A DNA stretch of 64,000 bases from Caballeronia sp. SBC1 (GTDB lineage Bacteria; Pseudomonadota; Gammaproteobacteria; Burkholderiales; Burkholderiaceae), in assembly GCF_011493005.1 (NCBI RefSeq), contig NZ_CP049158.1, positions 186,001 to 250,000 on the forward strand. Direction: 5' to 3'. A program made the position numbers and the translations under genes. The notes under the pieces are model-generated. The model was not told the origin of the DNA and ran no database searches. It was given only the letters and a program-made list of their open reading frames with translations. The first letter of the stretch is position 1, and the number at the start of each line of letters is the position of its first letter. Positions 19,053 to 32,552 of the stretch are shown piece after piece.

Positions 19053-21278
19053 TCAGTCGGTGGGTGATGCGTTATGCGTGGCCGCCTTCGTCTGGGCGGA
19101 TTTCTGTCGTGCCTGATCGACAGCAAGCAAGCGGTCGACGAACGAATCGTCGTCGAAGAGTTCGGATACGGGTACAGCCAGCCGCCGGCGCCAGTTCGGA
19201 TGCTCGTCGATGGAACCGGGCAGGTTCGGCATCTCGGCGAGCGCGAGCAGATCTTCCAGCGGATATATGGCGAGCGGTGCGGGCGTGGACGCCACGAACG
19301 CAAGCGCTTCGTCGACCGGTGCGGTTTGCGGGGAGATATCGACGGGCACGGAGACATCGGGCGCGGCGACACCGGCTTCCTGAAAGGCAGACCACAGCAA
19401 TTTGCGATCCTCGCCACGTTCCGCTTGCGCTATTTCGACCGGATCCTTTCCGTCGGCACGAGCCGCCGTCTGGCCGATCTTCGAGCGCCACACAATGTCC
19501 TCGCCGATCCACCAGCCGGTGACCGTCGGCAGGTCATGCGTGGTGGTGGTCGCGGCCACGTCGTGATCCCAGTCGGCCGGCGCCTTGAAGCCCGGGCCCT
19601 TTTCCGCACGTTCGAACCAGAGCACGCGGATGCCGAGCAGACCGTGTTCCTGCAAGCGTTCGCGAAAGCCGGGCGGAACCGTGCCGAGATCCTCGCCGAT
19701 CACAATGGCCTTATGCCGCCACGACTCGAGCGCGATCAGCCGCAACAGGTCGTCGAGCGGATAACGCAGGTACGCGCCGTTCTTCGCGCTCTCGCCGTCG
19801 GGCACGAGCCAGAGACGCCGCAAGCCGAGAATATGATCGATGCGAATGCCGCCCGCGAGTGTGAACGCGGCACGCAGCATATCGATAAATGCTGAAAATC
19901 CCTGCGTGCGCATGGCGCGTGGGGAAAACGTGGTGAGTCCCCACGATTGCCCCTTCTGGTTGAACAGGTCAGGCGGCGCGCCGACGGATACGCCTTGCAG
20001 CATTTCATCACGATACGACCACGCGTGGCTGCCCGCGCTGTCGCAGCCCACGGCCAGATCGGCAATCAAGCCGATCGCCATGCCGGAGTCGCGTGCGACG
20101 TGCTGTGCGTGCGACAAGCCCTTGGCCGCGAGCCATTGCGCAAAGAGGAAAAAATCGACCTCGTCCTTATGCGCGGCGGCGAATTCCGCGATGGCCGCGC
20201 TGCGCGGATCGCGTAGTTCACCGGCCCAGTTGCGCCAGTGGCCTTCGTTGGCTTCCTTCAATTGGGCCGCTTGCAGCGCTTCGAAGCGCGCGTGGTCTTC
20301 CAGCGCACGTCCGCCGCGCTTCACGAAGCGGGCGAAGTCCTTGTGCAGCACGTCGTTTTCGTGAGCACCGTGCTGCGCATTGAACTGCGCGAACAAGGCG
20401 CGCAGCACGGCCAGTTTCGCTGTCATCACGCGCGGCCAGTCGATCAGTTGCAGTGCTTCGAGATCGGCGAATTCATCGGCGACACCGGCTGTTTGTATTG
20501 CCGCTTGCGCCGCTTCCGCGCCCAGCACCGCCGCTGGATCGATATGCGCGATGTTCAGGAACAATCGCGATGAAGGCGAATACGGGCTGAATTTATGCGG
20601 CTCGGCGCTGAACATGGCGTGCATCGGGCTGATCGCGATTGCGTGGCTGCCGCGCTGCGCGCTTTCCGACGCGAGCGTCGCGAGTGCGGAGAAGTCGCCC
20701 ACACCGCCGTCGCCCACGCGCCGTAGGCCGTACACCTGCGCGGCCACGCCCCACATTGGCGGGGTCGCCTGCGTGTCGGGCTGGAGCGTACGCCAGGCAT
20801 CGCCGACGGTGTAGCAGCGCGCCGGCGCCACCGCGAGCGTCGTGCGCTGCTCATTGATCACTAGCGTGTGATAACCCGGCTCGGAGATTGGCGAGAGCAA
20901 CGCGGTTGCCCCTTTCGGCGAGGTAAACCGCCCATCGATCACCGCGCCGCTTTCCAGTTCGATCCGATACCGCGCGCCTGTTTTCACGGCCGCTATCGGC
21001 AAGGAAATGGCGCGATCGATCTCTGCGGTCATCAACGGCGGCAACTTGCGCCCCGACAATTCCGCGTCGAGCGTTGCCGTGCTCTGCTTGAGTTGCACGG
21101 GATTGTCGCAGGGCAGGCCGAGGCGTTCCAGCAGCACTTTCAGCGTCGCTTCTGGCACGCGCTGGATCTGCTTGTGCGCGTCCTGCCACTCGACCTCGAA
21201 ACCGGCCTTGGTGGCGAGCGCCTCGATAGCGCTAGGGTTTTTCTCCGGCATAGCCGGGGTATTGATGGTCGTGCTCAC
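19053..21278 (-). CDS. malQ: 4-alpha-glucanotransferase (amylomaltase) MalQ
   Basis: 741 aa, starting at GTG 21278, whose bases overlap the treZ stop (GTGA), so it is translationally coupled. It is a GH77 disproportionating enzyme that transfers maltosyl and longer units between malto-oligosaccharides. Catalytic segments are GGIRIDHILGL (nucleophile Asp), IGEDLGTVP (acid Glu) and TTHDLPTVTGWW (Asp). Between TreZ and TreY it likely re-lengthens short maltodextrins released by debranching so that TreY can use them. Confidence 0.95.
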   Translation of the reverse strand: MSTTINTPAMPEKNPSAIEALATKAGFEVEWQDAHKQIQRVPEATLKVLLERLGLPCDNPVQLKQSTATLDAELSGRKLPPLMTAEIDRAISLPIAAVKTGARYRIELESGAVIDGRFTSPKGATALLSPISEPGYHTLVINEQRTTLAVAPARCYTVGDAWRTLQPDTQATPPMWGVAAQVYGLRRVGDGGVGDFSALATLASESAQRGSHAIAISPMHAMFSAEPHKFSPYSPSSRLFLNIAHIDPAAVLGAEAAQAAIQTAGVADEFADLEALQLIDWPRVMTAKLAVLRALFAQFNAQHGAHENDVLHKDFARFVKRGGRALEDHARFEALQAAQLKEANEGHWRNWAGELRDPRSAAIAEFAAAHKDEVDFFLFAQWLAAKGLSHAQHVARDSGMAIGLIADLAVGCDSAGSHAWSYRDEMLQGVSVGAPPDLFNQKGQSWGLTTFSPRAMRTQGFSAFIDMLRAAFTLAGGIRIDHILGLRRLWLVPDGESAKNGAYLRYPLDDLLRLIALESWRHKAIVIGEDLGTVPPGFRERLQEHGLLGIRVLWFERAEKGPGFKAPADWDHDVAATTTTHDLPTVTGWWIGEDIVWRSKIGQTAARADGKDPVEIAQAERGEDRKLLWSAFQEAGVAAPDVSVPVDISPQTAPVDEALAFVASTPAPLAIYPLEDLLALAEMPNLPGSIDEHPNWRRRLAVPVSELFDDDSFVDRLLAVDQARQKSAQTKAATHNASPTD

Positions 21279-23158
21279 GAGGTTTTCCCCGAGGCTTTGA
21301 CGCGGCGAGCGTCATGATTAAACGCGGCATCGGCGAAATCGCCCGTCAGCCACGCGATAAAAGTCTGTGCGCCCAGTTCACCGCGATCCGCCGTGTCGCG
21401 GGCCCGAGCCGGCGTTTCGAATACAACCTTGCCCGGCGGATGGCCTGTGAGCGAGACAGCTTGCGGACCCAGGTTTAGCGCGACGGAATAGGTGCTGCCG
21501 TCGCCGAGCCGCCAGTTCGCGAGCACTGCCTTCTCTCCGATAACCTTCGCCCCAAGCGCCCTCGCATTCTTCAGGTGCGGCATCAGCAGCTTCGTGCGCA
21601 CCGCCAGCGCCGAGCGATAGAAGTGCAGCCAGTCATTGTGATCGGCGGGTTGCGTGCTTTCATCGGGCGACGACATCCGGAACGTCTCGATAGCGTTGGG
21701 ATCGGGAATCTGGGCGCGGCGCTTTTCGTCGGTGAAGGCGGAGAACTTCGCAAATTCCTTCCGACGCCCTTCGCGCACGGCGTCGGCAAGTTCGTCGTGA
21801 TAGTCGGTGAAGAACAGGAATGGCTGCGTGGAACCATATTGCTCTTCCATGAACAGCATCGGGATTTGCGGCGTGAGGAGCATCAGCCCAGTTGCGGCGT
21901 AGAGCTGGTCTTCGCTGCACAACGAGCGCAAGCGGTCGCCCATTGCACGGTTGCCGACCTGATCGTGGTTCTGCAAAAACATCACGAACGCCGTGGGCGG
22001 CAAGTGCGCGCTCGGTTCGCCACGCGGCTTGCCGTCATGGATGGGCGAGGGCTCGCCTTGGTACACAAAGCCCTCGCTCAACACACGCGCAAGCTTCTGG
22101 ATTGGCTGATCGCTGTACGCGCTGTAATAACTTTCGTCCTCGCCGGTCAGCAAGACATGCAGCGTGTTGTGCGAGTCATCGCTCCATTGCGCGTTGAAAT
22201 GCGATTCGAGCAGGTTCGATGTGTTGTGCTCGTTCTCCAGCACCAGATGCACGTGCCGCTGCGCTTCCACCGACGACCGCACGCGTTCCGACAGTTCGCG
22301 CAACCATTCGTCGTCGTTGATGGCGTGGACGGCGTCGAGGCGCAGGCCATCGAAGCGATATTCCTTCAGCCAGTACAACGCGTTATCGAAGAAGAAGTCA
22401 CGCACTTGCGGACGCTCGAAATCGATTGCCGGACCCCACGGCGTATCCACGCCTTCGCGGAAGAACGGCTTGGCGTAGGCGCTCAGATAGTTGCCGTCCG
22501 GTCCGAAGTGGTTATAGACCACGTCGAGGAAGACCATCAGTCCAAGGCCATGCGCGGTATCGATGAGCGTCTTCAGTTCATCGGGCGTGCCGTAGGCCGA
22601 ATCGGGCGCGTAGGGCAGCACGCCGTCGTAACCCCAATTGCGGCTGCCGCTGAAGTCGTTGAGCGGCATCAGTTCGATGGCCGTCACGCCGAGGTGCGCG
22701 AATTCCTTCAGGCGGCGCGTCACGCCGGCATAACCGCCAAGCGCACCCACGTGCACTTCGTAAAGCACGGTTTCTTCCCACGGCCGTCCATGCCAATTGG
22801 TGTTTTCCCATCGAAAGGCACGCGGGTCGATTACTTGGCTTGGGCCGTGGACGTCGTCGGGCTGGAAACGGGAGGCCGGATCGGGCACCGCCAGATCCGC
22901 ATTGATCCGATACCGGTAGCGCGTGCCCGCACCGCCTTCGGCCAGCGCTTCGAACCAGCCGTCGCCGGTGGGGGTCATATCGGTGAGCATCGGACTCGCG
23001 TCTTTCCCGGCCGCGGACGAATAAAGCTCCAGTTGCACCGTCTTCAGAGAAGGCGCCCAGAAGCGATAGCGCGTATGTCCGGCATCAGTGAGATGCGCGC
23101 CGAAGGGCAAGCAATAGGCATGGTGACGCTTGTGCGGATCGATGGGGGTTTCAGACAT
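21275..23158 (-). CDS. treZ: Malto-oligosyltrehalose trehalohydrolase TreZ
   Basis: 627 aa from ATG 23158. It releases trehalose from the maltooligosyltrehalose made by TreY. An N-terminal CBM48/E-set domain is followed by a GH13 barrel with [21 protein letters not shown] and FLQNHDQVGNRAMGDRL, the last being a TreZ signature. It starts 94 bp after the glgX stop; that gap shows no clear terminator. Confidence 0.95.
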   Translation of the reverse strand: MSETPIDPHKRHHAYCLPFGAHLTDAGHTRYRFWAPSLKTVQLELYSSAAGKDASPMLTDMTPTGDGWFEALAEGGAGTRYRYRINADLAVPDPASRFQPDDVHGPSQVIDPRAFRWENTNWHGRPWEETVLYEVHVGALGGYAGVTRRLKEFAHLGVTAIELMPLNDFSGSRNWGYDGVLPYAPDSAYGTPDELKTLIDTAHGLGLMVFLDVVYNHFGPDGNYLSAYAKPFFREGVDTPWGPAIDFERPQVRDFFFDNALYWLKEYRFDGLRLDAVHAINDDEWLRELSERVRSSVEAQRHVHLVLENEHNTSNLLESHFNAQWSDDSHNTLHVLLTGEDESYYSAYSDQPIQKLARVLSEGFVYQGEPSPIHDGKPRGEPSAHLPPTAFVMFLQNHDQVGNRAMGDRLRSLCSEDQLYAATGLMLLTPQIPMLFMEEQYGSTQPFLFFTDYHDELADAVREGRRKEFAKFSAFTDEKRRAQIPDPNAIETFRMSSPDESTQPADHNDWLHFYRSALAVRTKLLMPHLKNARALGAKVIGEKAVLANWRLGDGSTYSVALNLGPQAVSLTGHPPGKVVFETPARARDTADRGELGAQTFIAWLTGDFADAAFNHDARRVKASGKTS

Positions 23159-23252
23159 GATGTGTGTGTGCCTTCAGTGCGCTTGGTCAGATACTTGGCT
23201 TGGAGCCTGCCCGGCGTTGTTGCATGACATCTGCGAACTGTCTTCGAGCCGT

Positions 23253-25514
<2,262 letters not shown>

Positions 25515-25742
25515 GGGGGTTCCGTTCGCACTCGGGTTTTTGGGGTTTGGGGTGGGTGGTCGCTGGCGCTCGGTCGGTGATTGGTTTTTGGGTGCCCGGG
25601 GGGTGTTTTTGGGAGGGTGATCAGGGTCGTTTGAGGGATTGGCTTAGCGGTTGGGCCAATGCCAGGTTGTGGGGGTAGCGGTTCTGGGTCAATGCCGGGT
25701 GGGTGCTTTCGGGCGTGGTGGTCTGCGAGAGTCGGATTTTCT

Positions 25743-25930
25743 CTTTATCGCTATTAGCCACTGCGCGTGGCGGCGCGTCATTTCTTTGTCCAAAGCGACA
25801 AAGAAACGAAGCAAAGAAAGCGCTTTCAAAACGCGCTACCCTAAGTGTCCACAGCGTGCAGTTTCTATTCATAGGTGCCCCAAAAGCACGGTGCTCGCCA
25901 GAGCCACGGATGTGTGAACCCCTCTTTCTC
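25743..25930 (+). repeat. 188-bp structured core, copy 1 left arm
   Basis: It contains hairpins GCGC/GCGC (25763-25776), TTTCTTTGTC/GACAAAGAAA (25781-25790 with 25797-25806), and CTAT/ATAG (25865-25874). It aligns without gaps to the three other cores. Confidence 0.85.
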
Positions 25931-26358
25931 CGAACACGGATACCCACACGCTTCGCCACCAGTGACTGAACCTGCCCAAGGATCACCCCGCGCTATCCGC
26001 GTAAAACCACCCGCCAAATTAGTACGCACGACGAACCACGTCGCCAACCCGCCAAGAAACGAGACCGCAGGACGCGTAAGCCGCAACCCATAAAAATAAT
26101 CGTGTAGGCCACGCAGCCAACCACCAAAATGAAGCACTAAATATGCGTCCGGCCGTGTGGCTCACGAAGATAGGAGCGCAACCACTCGGCGCAGACCAAG
26201 CAAAAAGCCCACCAAAAGCTAAGCTGCAGCAGGCAACTAAGCCGCCAATAAACTAAGCCGCAAGCGATGCCGCAAAATGCATGAGGCCTTGCGGGTTCCT
26301 TGGCAATGGTGCTTGCCCGAGAGCGTTGGGGGCGAAGCGTGTTCGTGTCAGGATTCGC

Positions 26359-26546
26359 GAGAAGGAGGGGTTCAAACATCGGTGGCTCTGGCGAGCACCG
26401 TGCTTTTGGGGTACCCATGAATGGGAACTGCACGCTGTGGACACTTAGGGTAGCGTGGTTTGAAAGCGCTTTCTTTGCTTCGTTTCTTTGTCGCTTTGGA
26501 CAAAGAAATGACGTGCCGCCACGCACAGTGGCTAACAGTGATAAAG
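26359..26546 (-). repeat. 188-bp structured core, copy 1 right arm (inverted)
   Basis: Same length and structure as the left arm, on the opposite strand. Hairpin 1 carries T-A instead of C-G (26514 and 26525), and the third hairpin carries C-G instead of T-A (26415-26424). Confidence 0.85.
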
Positions 26547-26585
26547 AAAACATCCAACTCACGCAGACCGCTAAGGCTGAAAGCA

Positions 26586-26789
26586 GCAACCCGGCATTGA
26601 CTCAGACCGCTAACCCTGAAATCTAGCAACCCGGCATTGACCCCGACCGCTAACGCAGGAACCTAGCAACCCGGCATCAACCCCGACCGCTAACCCCAGA
26701 ACCTCGCCACCCGCCATCAATTCTGACCACTACCCCAGAACCCAGCCACCCCGCACCAACCCCAACTACTGACCCACCGCCAAAACCTC
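26586..26789. repeat. Five tandem ~40-bp repeats on the right flank of element copy 1
   Basis: The units begin at 26586, 26626, 26666, 26706 and 26745, each starting GCAACCCGGCA or a variant and containing GACCGCTAAC. Identity falls outward. Inverted relatives lie at ~25640-25705, and more copies flank the second element. Confidence 0.85.
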
Positions 26790-26829
26790 ACCAAACCCTA
26801 AAACCGAGTGCGAACGAAAACCCCTTGGC

Positions 26830-29058
26830 TTAATCAGCCCTCAGCACAATGGTCGCCAACGGCGGTAAAGTCAGCGCCGCCGACCACTCCCGCCCATGAC
26901 TCGAAACATTCTCGGCGTGAATCACGCCCCCATTCCCCATGTTCGATCCGCCATACACCGACGCATCCGAATTCACAATCTCACTCCACTTCCCGCCCCT
27001 CGGCAACCCCACCCGATATTCCAACCGCGGCACCGGCGTCATATTCGAAATCACCACGCACTCACGACCCTCACCATCCGTGCGACAGAACGCGAAAACA
27101 CTATTGGTAGCATCATCGCCGACCAGCCAGTCAAACCCCCGCGGATCGCTATCAAGCTTGTACAGCGCCGGCTCCTCGCCATACACCCGGTTCAAATCGC
27201 GAACCAGTTTCTGCAAGCCACCATGAAACGCATCATCAAGCAAATGCCAGTGCGGCGACGTATCGTGATTGAACTCGCCAAACTGACCAAACTCACCGCC
27301 CATGAACAACAACTTCTTGCCCGGATGCGTCCACATAAATCCCAGATACGCACGCAGATTCGCAAACTTCTGCCAATGATCCCCCGGCATCTTCCCAATC
27401 AACGATCCCTTCCCATGAACCACCTCATCATGTGAAAGCGGCAACACAAATCGCTCGGAATACGCATACACCATCCCAAACGTAAACATGTTGTGGTGAT
27501 ACTGCCTGTACACGGGATCCTCTTCCATGTAATGCAACGTGTCATGCATCCAGCCCATGTTCCACTTGAAATCGAAACCAAGCCCACCGTGCTCCAGCGA
27601 TGCCGTCACGCCCGGCCACGCAGTCGATTCCTCAGCAATCGTAATCGCCCCAGGAATCTGACGCACTTCATGATTAAGCCGCTTCAGGAATGCTATAGAT
27701 TCCAGATTCTCACGACCGCCATATATGTTCGGCACCCATTCATCCGCCTTGCGCGAATAGTCCCGATACAACATGGAAGCCACCGCGTCCACACGCAATC
27801 CATCCACGTGATAACGCTTCAACCAAGCCAGCCCCGACGCCACGAGGAACGCGCTAACCTCGTTACGGCCGAGGTTGTAGATCATCGTGTTCCAGTCCTG
27901 GTGGAAACCCTCTCGCGGGTCCGAATGCTCGTAAAGCGGCGTGCCGTCGAACTCGATCAAACCGTGAGCATCGTTAGGAAAATGGGCCGGCACCCAGTCC
28001 AGAATGATCCCCAGCTCCGATTCATGCGCACGGTTCACGAACTCGGCAAATTGCTCAGGCGTCCCAAACCGCGCCGATGGCGCAAATTGCCCCAACGGCT
28101 GATATCCCCATGAGCCGCCAAACGGATGCTCCGCAATCGGCATGAACTCCAGATGCGTGAACCCCATGCTCTTCGCATACGGAATCAAGCGCTCAGCAAG
28201 CTCATGCCAGTTCATGCCACGGTTGCCTTCCTCCGGCACTCGCAGCCACGATTCAGCATGAACTTCGTACACGGAAATCGGAGCGTTCACGGTCTGTCTC
28301 GGTCCGCGCGTGTTCATCCACTCGCTGTCGGTCCACGCGTATCCATCGATAGCCTCAGCATCCGCCACCACCGAAGCCGTGGCGGGCGGCAGCTCGCTCT
28401 GCATCGCGCATGGATCGGCCTTCAGCGGCAAAGCGTGGCCTTCGCGCGAGATGATCTCGTACTTGTAGCGCGTGCCCGCGCCAAGTCCCGGCACGAACAG
28501 TTCCCAGACGCCGGCGTTGTGGCGCAGGCGCATGGGATGACGGCGGCCGTCCCACGAGTTGAAATCGCCCACTACAGAGACACGCCGCGCATTCGGTGCC
28601 CATACCGCAAAGCGCACACCGGCCACGCCGCCATGCACGATCGGCCGCGAGCCCAGGCACTCCATCACCGCATAAGGATCGCCGCCGGAAACGCGGTTCA
28701 ACGCTTCATCGGTTAATACGGGGCCGAACGAATAGGTATCGGCGACTTCTTGCGGCGTGCCGTGCCAATCAATGTTCAGCCGATACGCCTGCATCTCGTC
28801 GATAAACCCAATAAACAACCCCGCCGGATGAACCTGCGTAAGCGTGCCAAGCGGCTTGCTGCTGTCGCGCTCGAGCACCTGCACGCCGGTTGCTCCGGGC
28901 AACAGCACACGGATCACGGGGCCAGCGTCGGTCTGATGAAGCCCAAGCTTGGAAAACGGATCGGGATGGCGAGCTTCGACGAGCGCGTCAATATCGAGCG
29001 GATGCAGACCCTCGGTCAGCAGTCTGTCGTCGGTGCGCTTATTCATGTTCGTTTCCAT
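26830..29058 (-). CDS. glgB: 1,4-alpha-glucan branching enzyme GlgB
   Basis: 742 aa from ATG 29058 (METNMNKR), with an alternative ATG at 29046 four residues in. AAGGACA lies upstream, and the gene overlaps the treS stop by 20 bp. It introduces alpha-1,6 branches. Two N-terminal beta domains (CBM48 type, ~residues 120-220) precede the GH13 barrel with [23 protein letters not shown] and [14 protein letters not shown]. In the GlgE pathway GlgB branches the alpha-1,4 chains grown by GlgE, and the order glgE-treS-glgB fits this. Confidence 0.97.
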   Translation of the reverse strand: METNMNKRTDDRLLTEGLHPLDIDALVEARHPDPFSKLGLHQTDAGPVIRVLLPGATGVQVLERDSSKPLGTLTQVHPAGLFIGFIDEMQAYRLNIDWHGTPQEVADTYSFGPVLTDEALNRVSGGDPYAVMECLGSRPIVHGGVAGVRFAVWAPNARRVSVVGDFNSWDGRRHPMRLRHNAGVWELFVPGLGAGTRYKYEIISREGHALPLKADPCAMQSELPPATASVVADAEAIDGYAWTDSEWMNTRGPRQTVNAPISVYEVHAESWLRVPEEGNRGMNWHELAERLIPYAKSMGFTHLEFMPIAEHPFGGSWGYQPLGQFAPSARFGTPEQFAEFVNRAHESELGIILDWVPAHFPNDAHGLIEFDGTPLYEHSDPREGFHQDWNTMIYNLGRNEVSAFLVASGLAWLKRYHVDGLRVDAVASMLYRDYSRKADEWVPNIYGGRENLESIAFLKRLNHEVRQIPGAITIAEESTAWPGVTASLEHGGLGFDFKWNMGWMHDTLHYMEEDPVYRQYHHNMFTFGMVYAYSERFVLPLSHDEVVHGKGSLIGKMPGDHWQKFANLRAYLGFMWTHPGKKLLFMGGEFGQFGEFNHDTSPHWHLLDDAFHGGLQKLVRDLNRVYGEEPALYKLDSDPRGFDWLVGDDATNSVFAFCRTDGEGRECVVISNMTPVPRLEYRVGLPRGGKWSEIVNSDASVYGGSNMGNGGVIHAENVSSHGREWSAALTLPPLATIVLRAD

Positions 29059-32000
29059 CAGATGTGTCCTTGAGTGCGGCGTCCACAGGTCGCGAGCCGG
29101 GGGCGGCCGGCGCGCCCGTATCGCCAAGCAGGCGGCTCGCAAGCGACGCGAGGCCACGCAACGGCAAGCCAATCCAGGTCGGACGGTTCGCCGCTTCATA
29201 GCGGATTTCGTAAGCAGCCTTCTCGATCAGGAAGAGATCGAGCAGGGCGGCGAAGGTGGCTTCGTCACCGGCAACTGGTTGCGGAGAAGCCGCCACCGCC
29301 GCGTGATATCCGAGCAAGAAACCTTCCTCGCCATGACCACGCAGGCGCTCGAACAGCGCGCGCTTGCGATCGGCAGTCGCCTGTGGCGCGTTGCCGGTCG
29401 TCGGTTGCGCAGCGGCGCTCGCATACGACAAGGAACGCAATAAGCCGGCCACGTCCCGCAGCGGACTCGATTTCTGGCGGCGTTCCTCCAGCGCTCGCGC
29501 GGGTTCGCCCTCGAAGTCGATCAGGAACGCGTCGCCCTGCGCCATCAGCACCTGGCCCAGATGGAAGTCGCCATGAATGCGGATGCGCAACGCATCGGCG
29601 TTTTCAGGCACGAGTTTCTGCACAGCCGCGAGCAGCAGGTCACGGCGATCGAGCAAGCTCTGCGCCATATCGCGATCATGCTCGTTGAGCTCCAGCAGCT
29701 TCGCCGCCAGGATATCGAGCGCCGCAACCAGCAGCGTGTGCGTGCCGTCGTTCCAGCCCCGCACGTCCTTCTTCGATGCTTTCTCCGGCGCAAAAGCAGG
29801 ATCGTCCGAAGGTTGGGCGAGCGCGACGTGCAGTTCGCCCAGCCGCCGGCCAATGATTCCCGTGACCTTCCGATACCCCTCGATCCCGAGCATCTCCTTC
29901 TCGCGGTCCATCGAGTGGTCGTCGGTATCCACCGCCAGCGCGAGTTCATCCACGGTGCGGCGCAGGTAGTCGAGCGCGTAGTTCCACGCATCGCCCTGGT
30001 TGTCGATGAACCCTTGCAAGATGCACAGCGTATGCGGCACGCCTTCCGGGTCCACGCGCACCACTTCACCGAACAACGGCCCCGTATTCTGGTACCCGAG
30101 CTTCGTCAGGTGCCGGCTCATTTCGGCTTCCGGATGAATCCCGCCAACCAGCCGGCGCACCAGTTTCAACACGATTTGATCGCCGATCACGAGAGAGCTG
30201 TTGCTCTGCTCCGCCGCCAACCAGCGAATTTCCGGCGGTGGTTCCCCAGGCTTGAACTGGGAGGCGAGCTGGGCGAGCCGTTCGGTCGGAATAAAGCGGA
30301 TCTCGCTCTTCTGCACCGTGGGAATGACCGCCCGCTGCAAGAGTTTCTTCAACACGCCGTAGGTGAAGTTCGGGACGGCGAAGGCGTCGGTGATATGACC
30401 GATATTACGAACCTGGCGCACACGTGCGAGCGCGAGCTGCATATAGAGCGGCGAGGTCGTTTCAGTGCCCCATGCAATGGTGAGCGGCAGCACATAGCGT
30501 TCGACGTGATCGCCGAGATCGGCTTCGATCTCGGTGAACGCAAACCCTGCTTCCGGAATGGTCGTCAAGGCCGCGAGGCGCACGCCGACCAGCTTCTTGT
30601 CCTTCGATGCAAACCAGCGCCGCTTGCTCAAATAAGAAGGCAGCACTTCCGATTCGAGCAAACGCACGTTTTCGGGCGTCGGGCCGGTCTGGCCGGCGCG
30701 GATCACCATTGTCACGAACTCGGGCAATTGCTCGGACGGTGCCTGGCTCCACGCCGGACGCTGATTGCCCGGGCACAACTGGAACCACAGGAAACCGTAC
30801 GGCGGGAAAGTCAGCAAGTACGTGAGCTGCCCGATCGGCGGGAACGCGGAATCCGCGGTCATTTCCAGCGGCACCGAACCGGCGTACTCGGACAGGTCGA
30901 GTTCGACTGCCTGCGGCGCCCGCGATAGATTCGCCACGCACAGGATCGCCGGTTCGCCCTCGACCTCACGCAGATACGCAAGGATCTTGCGGTTGTTCGG
31001 ACGCAGAAAACGAATGGTGCCCCGACCGAACGCCTGTTTCCCGCGACGCACCGTGAGCATCTTGCGGGTCCAGTTGAGCAGCGAGTGTGGATCGCGGCTT
31101 TGCGATTCCACGTTCACGGCGTCATATCCGTAGAGCGCGCCCATGACCGGCGGCAACACGAGTTGCTCGGGATCGGCGCGTGAAAACCCGCCGTTTCTAT
31201 CCGATGACCACTGCATCGGCGTGCGCACGCCGTCGCGATCGCCCAGGTGGATGTTGTCGCCCATGCCGAGTTCATCGCCGTAATAGATCACGGGCGTGCC
31301 GGGCATGGAAAGCAGCAGCGAATTGATCAGTTCAATCCGGCGTCGATCGCGTTCCATCAGCGGCGCGAGACGCCGGCGAATGCCGAGATTCAGACGCGCG
31401 CGCCGATCGCTCGCGTACGTGTTCCACAAATAATCGCGCTCGGAATCCGTGACCATTTCCAGCGTGAGTTCATCGTGATTGCGCAGGAAAATGGCCCACT
31501 GGTTAGTCGGCGCGAGATCCGGCGTCTGCCGCATGATGTCCGTGATCGGGAAGCGGTCCTCGCTCGCAATCGACATATAGATGCGTGGCATCAGCGGGAA
31601 GTGGAAGGCCATGTGGCATTCGTCTTCGTCGCCGAAATACTCCTTCACGTCTTCCGGCCATTGGTTCGCTTCGGCCAGCAGCATGCGGTTCGGATATTCC
31701 GCGTCGATAGTCGCGCGGATCTTCTTCAAGATCGCGTGCGTTTCCGGCAGGTTCTCGTTGTTCGTGCCTTCGCGTTCGACCAGATACGGCACGGCATCCA
31801 GCCGCAGGCCGTCGATCCCCATGTCGAGCCAGAAGCGCATCACTTGCAGCACTTCCTTCAGCACGGCGGGGTTATCGAAGTTCAAGTCCGGCTGGTGGTT
31901 GAAGAAGCGGTGCCAGTAATACTGGCCGGCGACCGGATCGTGGGTCCAGTTGGACGGCTCCGAGTCGATGAAGATAATCCGCGTGTCTTCGTACTTCTTG

Positions 32001-32428
32001 TCGGTGTCTGACCAGACGTAGTAGTTGCGATGATTCGAGCCAGGCTTCGCGAGACGCGCGCGCTGGAACCACGGATGCTGGTCGGACGTGTGGTTGATGA
32101 CCAGTTCGGTAATCACGCGAATGCCGCGCGCGTGCGCTTCCTGAATGAAACGCTTCACGTCGGCGAGCGTGCCGTAATCGGGATGCACGTTGCGGTAATC
32201 GGCGATGTCATAACCATCGTCGCGCCGTGGCGACGGATAGAACGGCAGCAGCCAGATCGTATCCACGCCGAGTTCGGAGATGTAATCGAGCTTCGCGAGC
32301 AGGCCGGGGAAATCGCCGATGCCGTCGTTGTTCGCATCGAAAAAGGACTTGATATGGATCTGATAAATGATCGCGTCTTTGTACCAGAGCGGATCGTTGC
32401 TGAGAGTCGAGTTCTTGTTACGCTTCAC
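29039..32428 (-). CDS. treS: Trehalose synthase-maltokinase fusion (TreS-Mak)
   Basis: 1129 aa from GTG 32428, which has GGAG 8 nt upstream; a TTG at 32545 would add 39 unconvincing residues. The N-terminal ~550 residues are trehalose synthase (GH13) with [25 protein letters not shown] and FLRNHDELT, interconverting trehalose and maltose. The C-terminal ~480 residues are a maltokinase (Pep2/Mak) with the kinase motif [10 protein letters not shown] and LIDFEGEP. The fused protein can turn trehalose into maltose-1-phosphate, the donor for GlgE encoded just upstream. The fused form is common in proteobacteria. Confidence 0.96.
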   Translation of the reverse strand: MKRNKNSTLSNDPLWYKDAIIYQIHIKSFFDANNDGIGDFPGLLAKLDYISELGVDTIWLLPFYPSPRRDDGYDIADYRNVHPDYGTLADVKRFIQEAHARGIRVITELVINHTSDQHPWFQRARLAKPGSNHRNYYVWSDTDKKYEDTRIIFIDSEPSNWTHDPVAGQYYWHRFFNHQPDLNFDNPAVLKEVLQVMRFWLDMGIDGLRLDAVPYLVEREGTNNENLPETHAILKKIRATIDAEYPNRMLLAEANQWPEDVKEYFGDEDECHMAFHFPLMPRIYMSIASEDRFPITDIMRQTPDLAPTNQWAIFLRNHDELTLEMVTDSERDYLWNTYASDRRARLNLGIRRRLAPLMERDRRRIELINSLLLSMPGTPVIYYGDELGMGDNIHLGDRDGVRTPMQWSSDRNGGFSRADPEQLVLPPVMGALYGYDAVNVESQSRDPHSLLNWTRKMLTVRRGKQAFGRGTIRFLRPNNRKILAYLREVEGEPAILCVANLSRAPQAVELDLSEYAGSVPLEMTADSAFPPIGQLTYLLTFPPYGFLWFQLCPGNQRPAWSQAPSEQLPEFVTMVIRAGQTGPTPENVRLLESEVLPSYLSKRRWFASKDKKLVGVRLAALTTIPEAGFAFTEIEADLGDHVERYVLPLTIAWGTETTSPLYMQLALARVRQVRNIGHITDAFAVPNFTYGVLKKLLQRAVIPTVQKSEIRFIPTERLAQLASQFKPGEPPPEIRWLAAEQSNSSLVIGDQIVLKLVRRLVGGIHPEAEMSRHLTKLGYQNTGPLFGEVVRVDPEGVPHTLCILQGFIDNQGDAWNYALDYLRRTVDELALAVDTDDHSMDREKEMLGIEGYRKVTGIIGRRLGELHVALAQPSDDPAFAPEKASKKDVRGWNDGTHTLLVAALDILAAKLLELNEHDRDMAQSLLDRRDLLLAAVQKLVPENADALRIRIHGDFHLGQVLMAQGDAFLIDFEGEPARALEERRQKSSPLRDVAGLLRSLSYASAAAQPTTGNAPQATADRKRALFERLRGHGEEGFLLGYHAAVAASPQPVAGDEATFAALLDLFLIEKAAYEIRYEAANRPTWIGLPLRGLASLASRLLGDTGAPAAPGSRPVDAALKDTSDGNEHE

Positions 32429-32552
32429 GTGTGTCGCTCCTTGAGCCGCGACGGTGTCTCGTCCCGGCTGTATGAGTTGTTCTGTGCCACGTCGGCGAGT
32501 GCCGTCGTGATGGTGACTTTCAGGTGACGCTTGCTGGACGGTCAAAGCGCCG

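Larger units (their letters stand above)
25515..26824. mobile_element. Palindromic repeat element, copy 1 (between glgB and glgX)
   Basis: The outer ends carry the inverted motif CGTTCGCACTCGG (25523-25535) and CCGAGTGCGAACG (26804-26816). Inside come decaying ~40-bp repeats (left ~25640-25705, right 26586-26789), then two inverted 188-bp cores (25743-25930 and 26359-26546) around a variable centre. The element runs from the base before the glgX start codon to 5 bp from the glgB stop. Open frames inside it (for example 25621-25986 and 26137-26589, minus) are by-products of the repeats. There is no transposase, so it would be a non-autonomous mobile or structured repeat. A second copy is at 43947-44983. 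Confidence 0.75.

Noticed and set aside
21575..23227. 550-aa open frame antisense to treZ
   Set aside because: Shadow of treZ; arginine/histidine/valine-rich composition typical of antisense frames.
25621..26589. Several minus- and plus-strand ORFs of 60-150 aa inside the repeat element (also 44003-45066)
   Set aside because: They arise from the repeated sequence, appear in several frames and both strands, lack ribosome sites, and paired substitutions in hairpins explain the conservation better than coding does.
26586..26789. CRISPR array
   Set aside because: The 40-bp units are directly contiguous and drift in sequence; there are no unique spacers and no cas genes.
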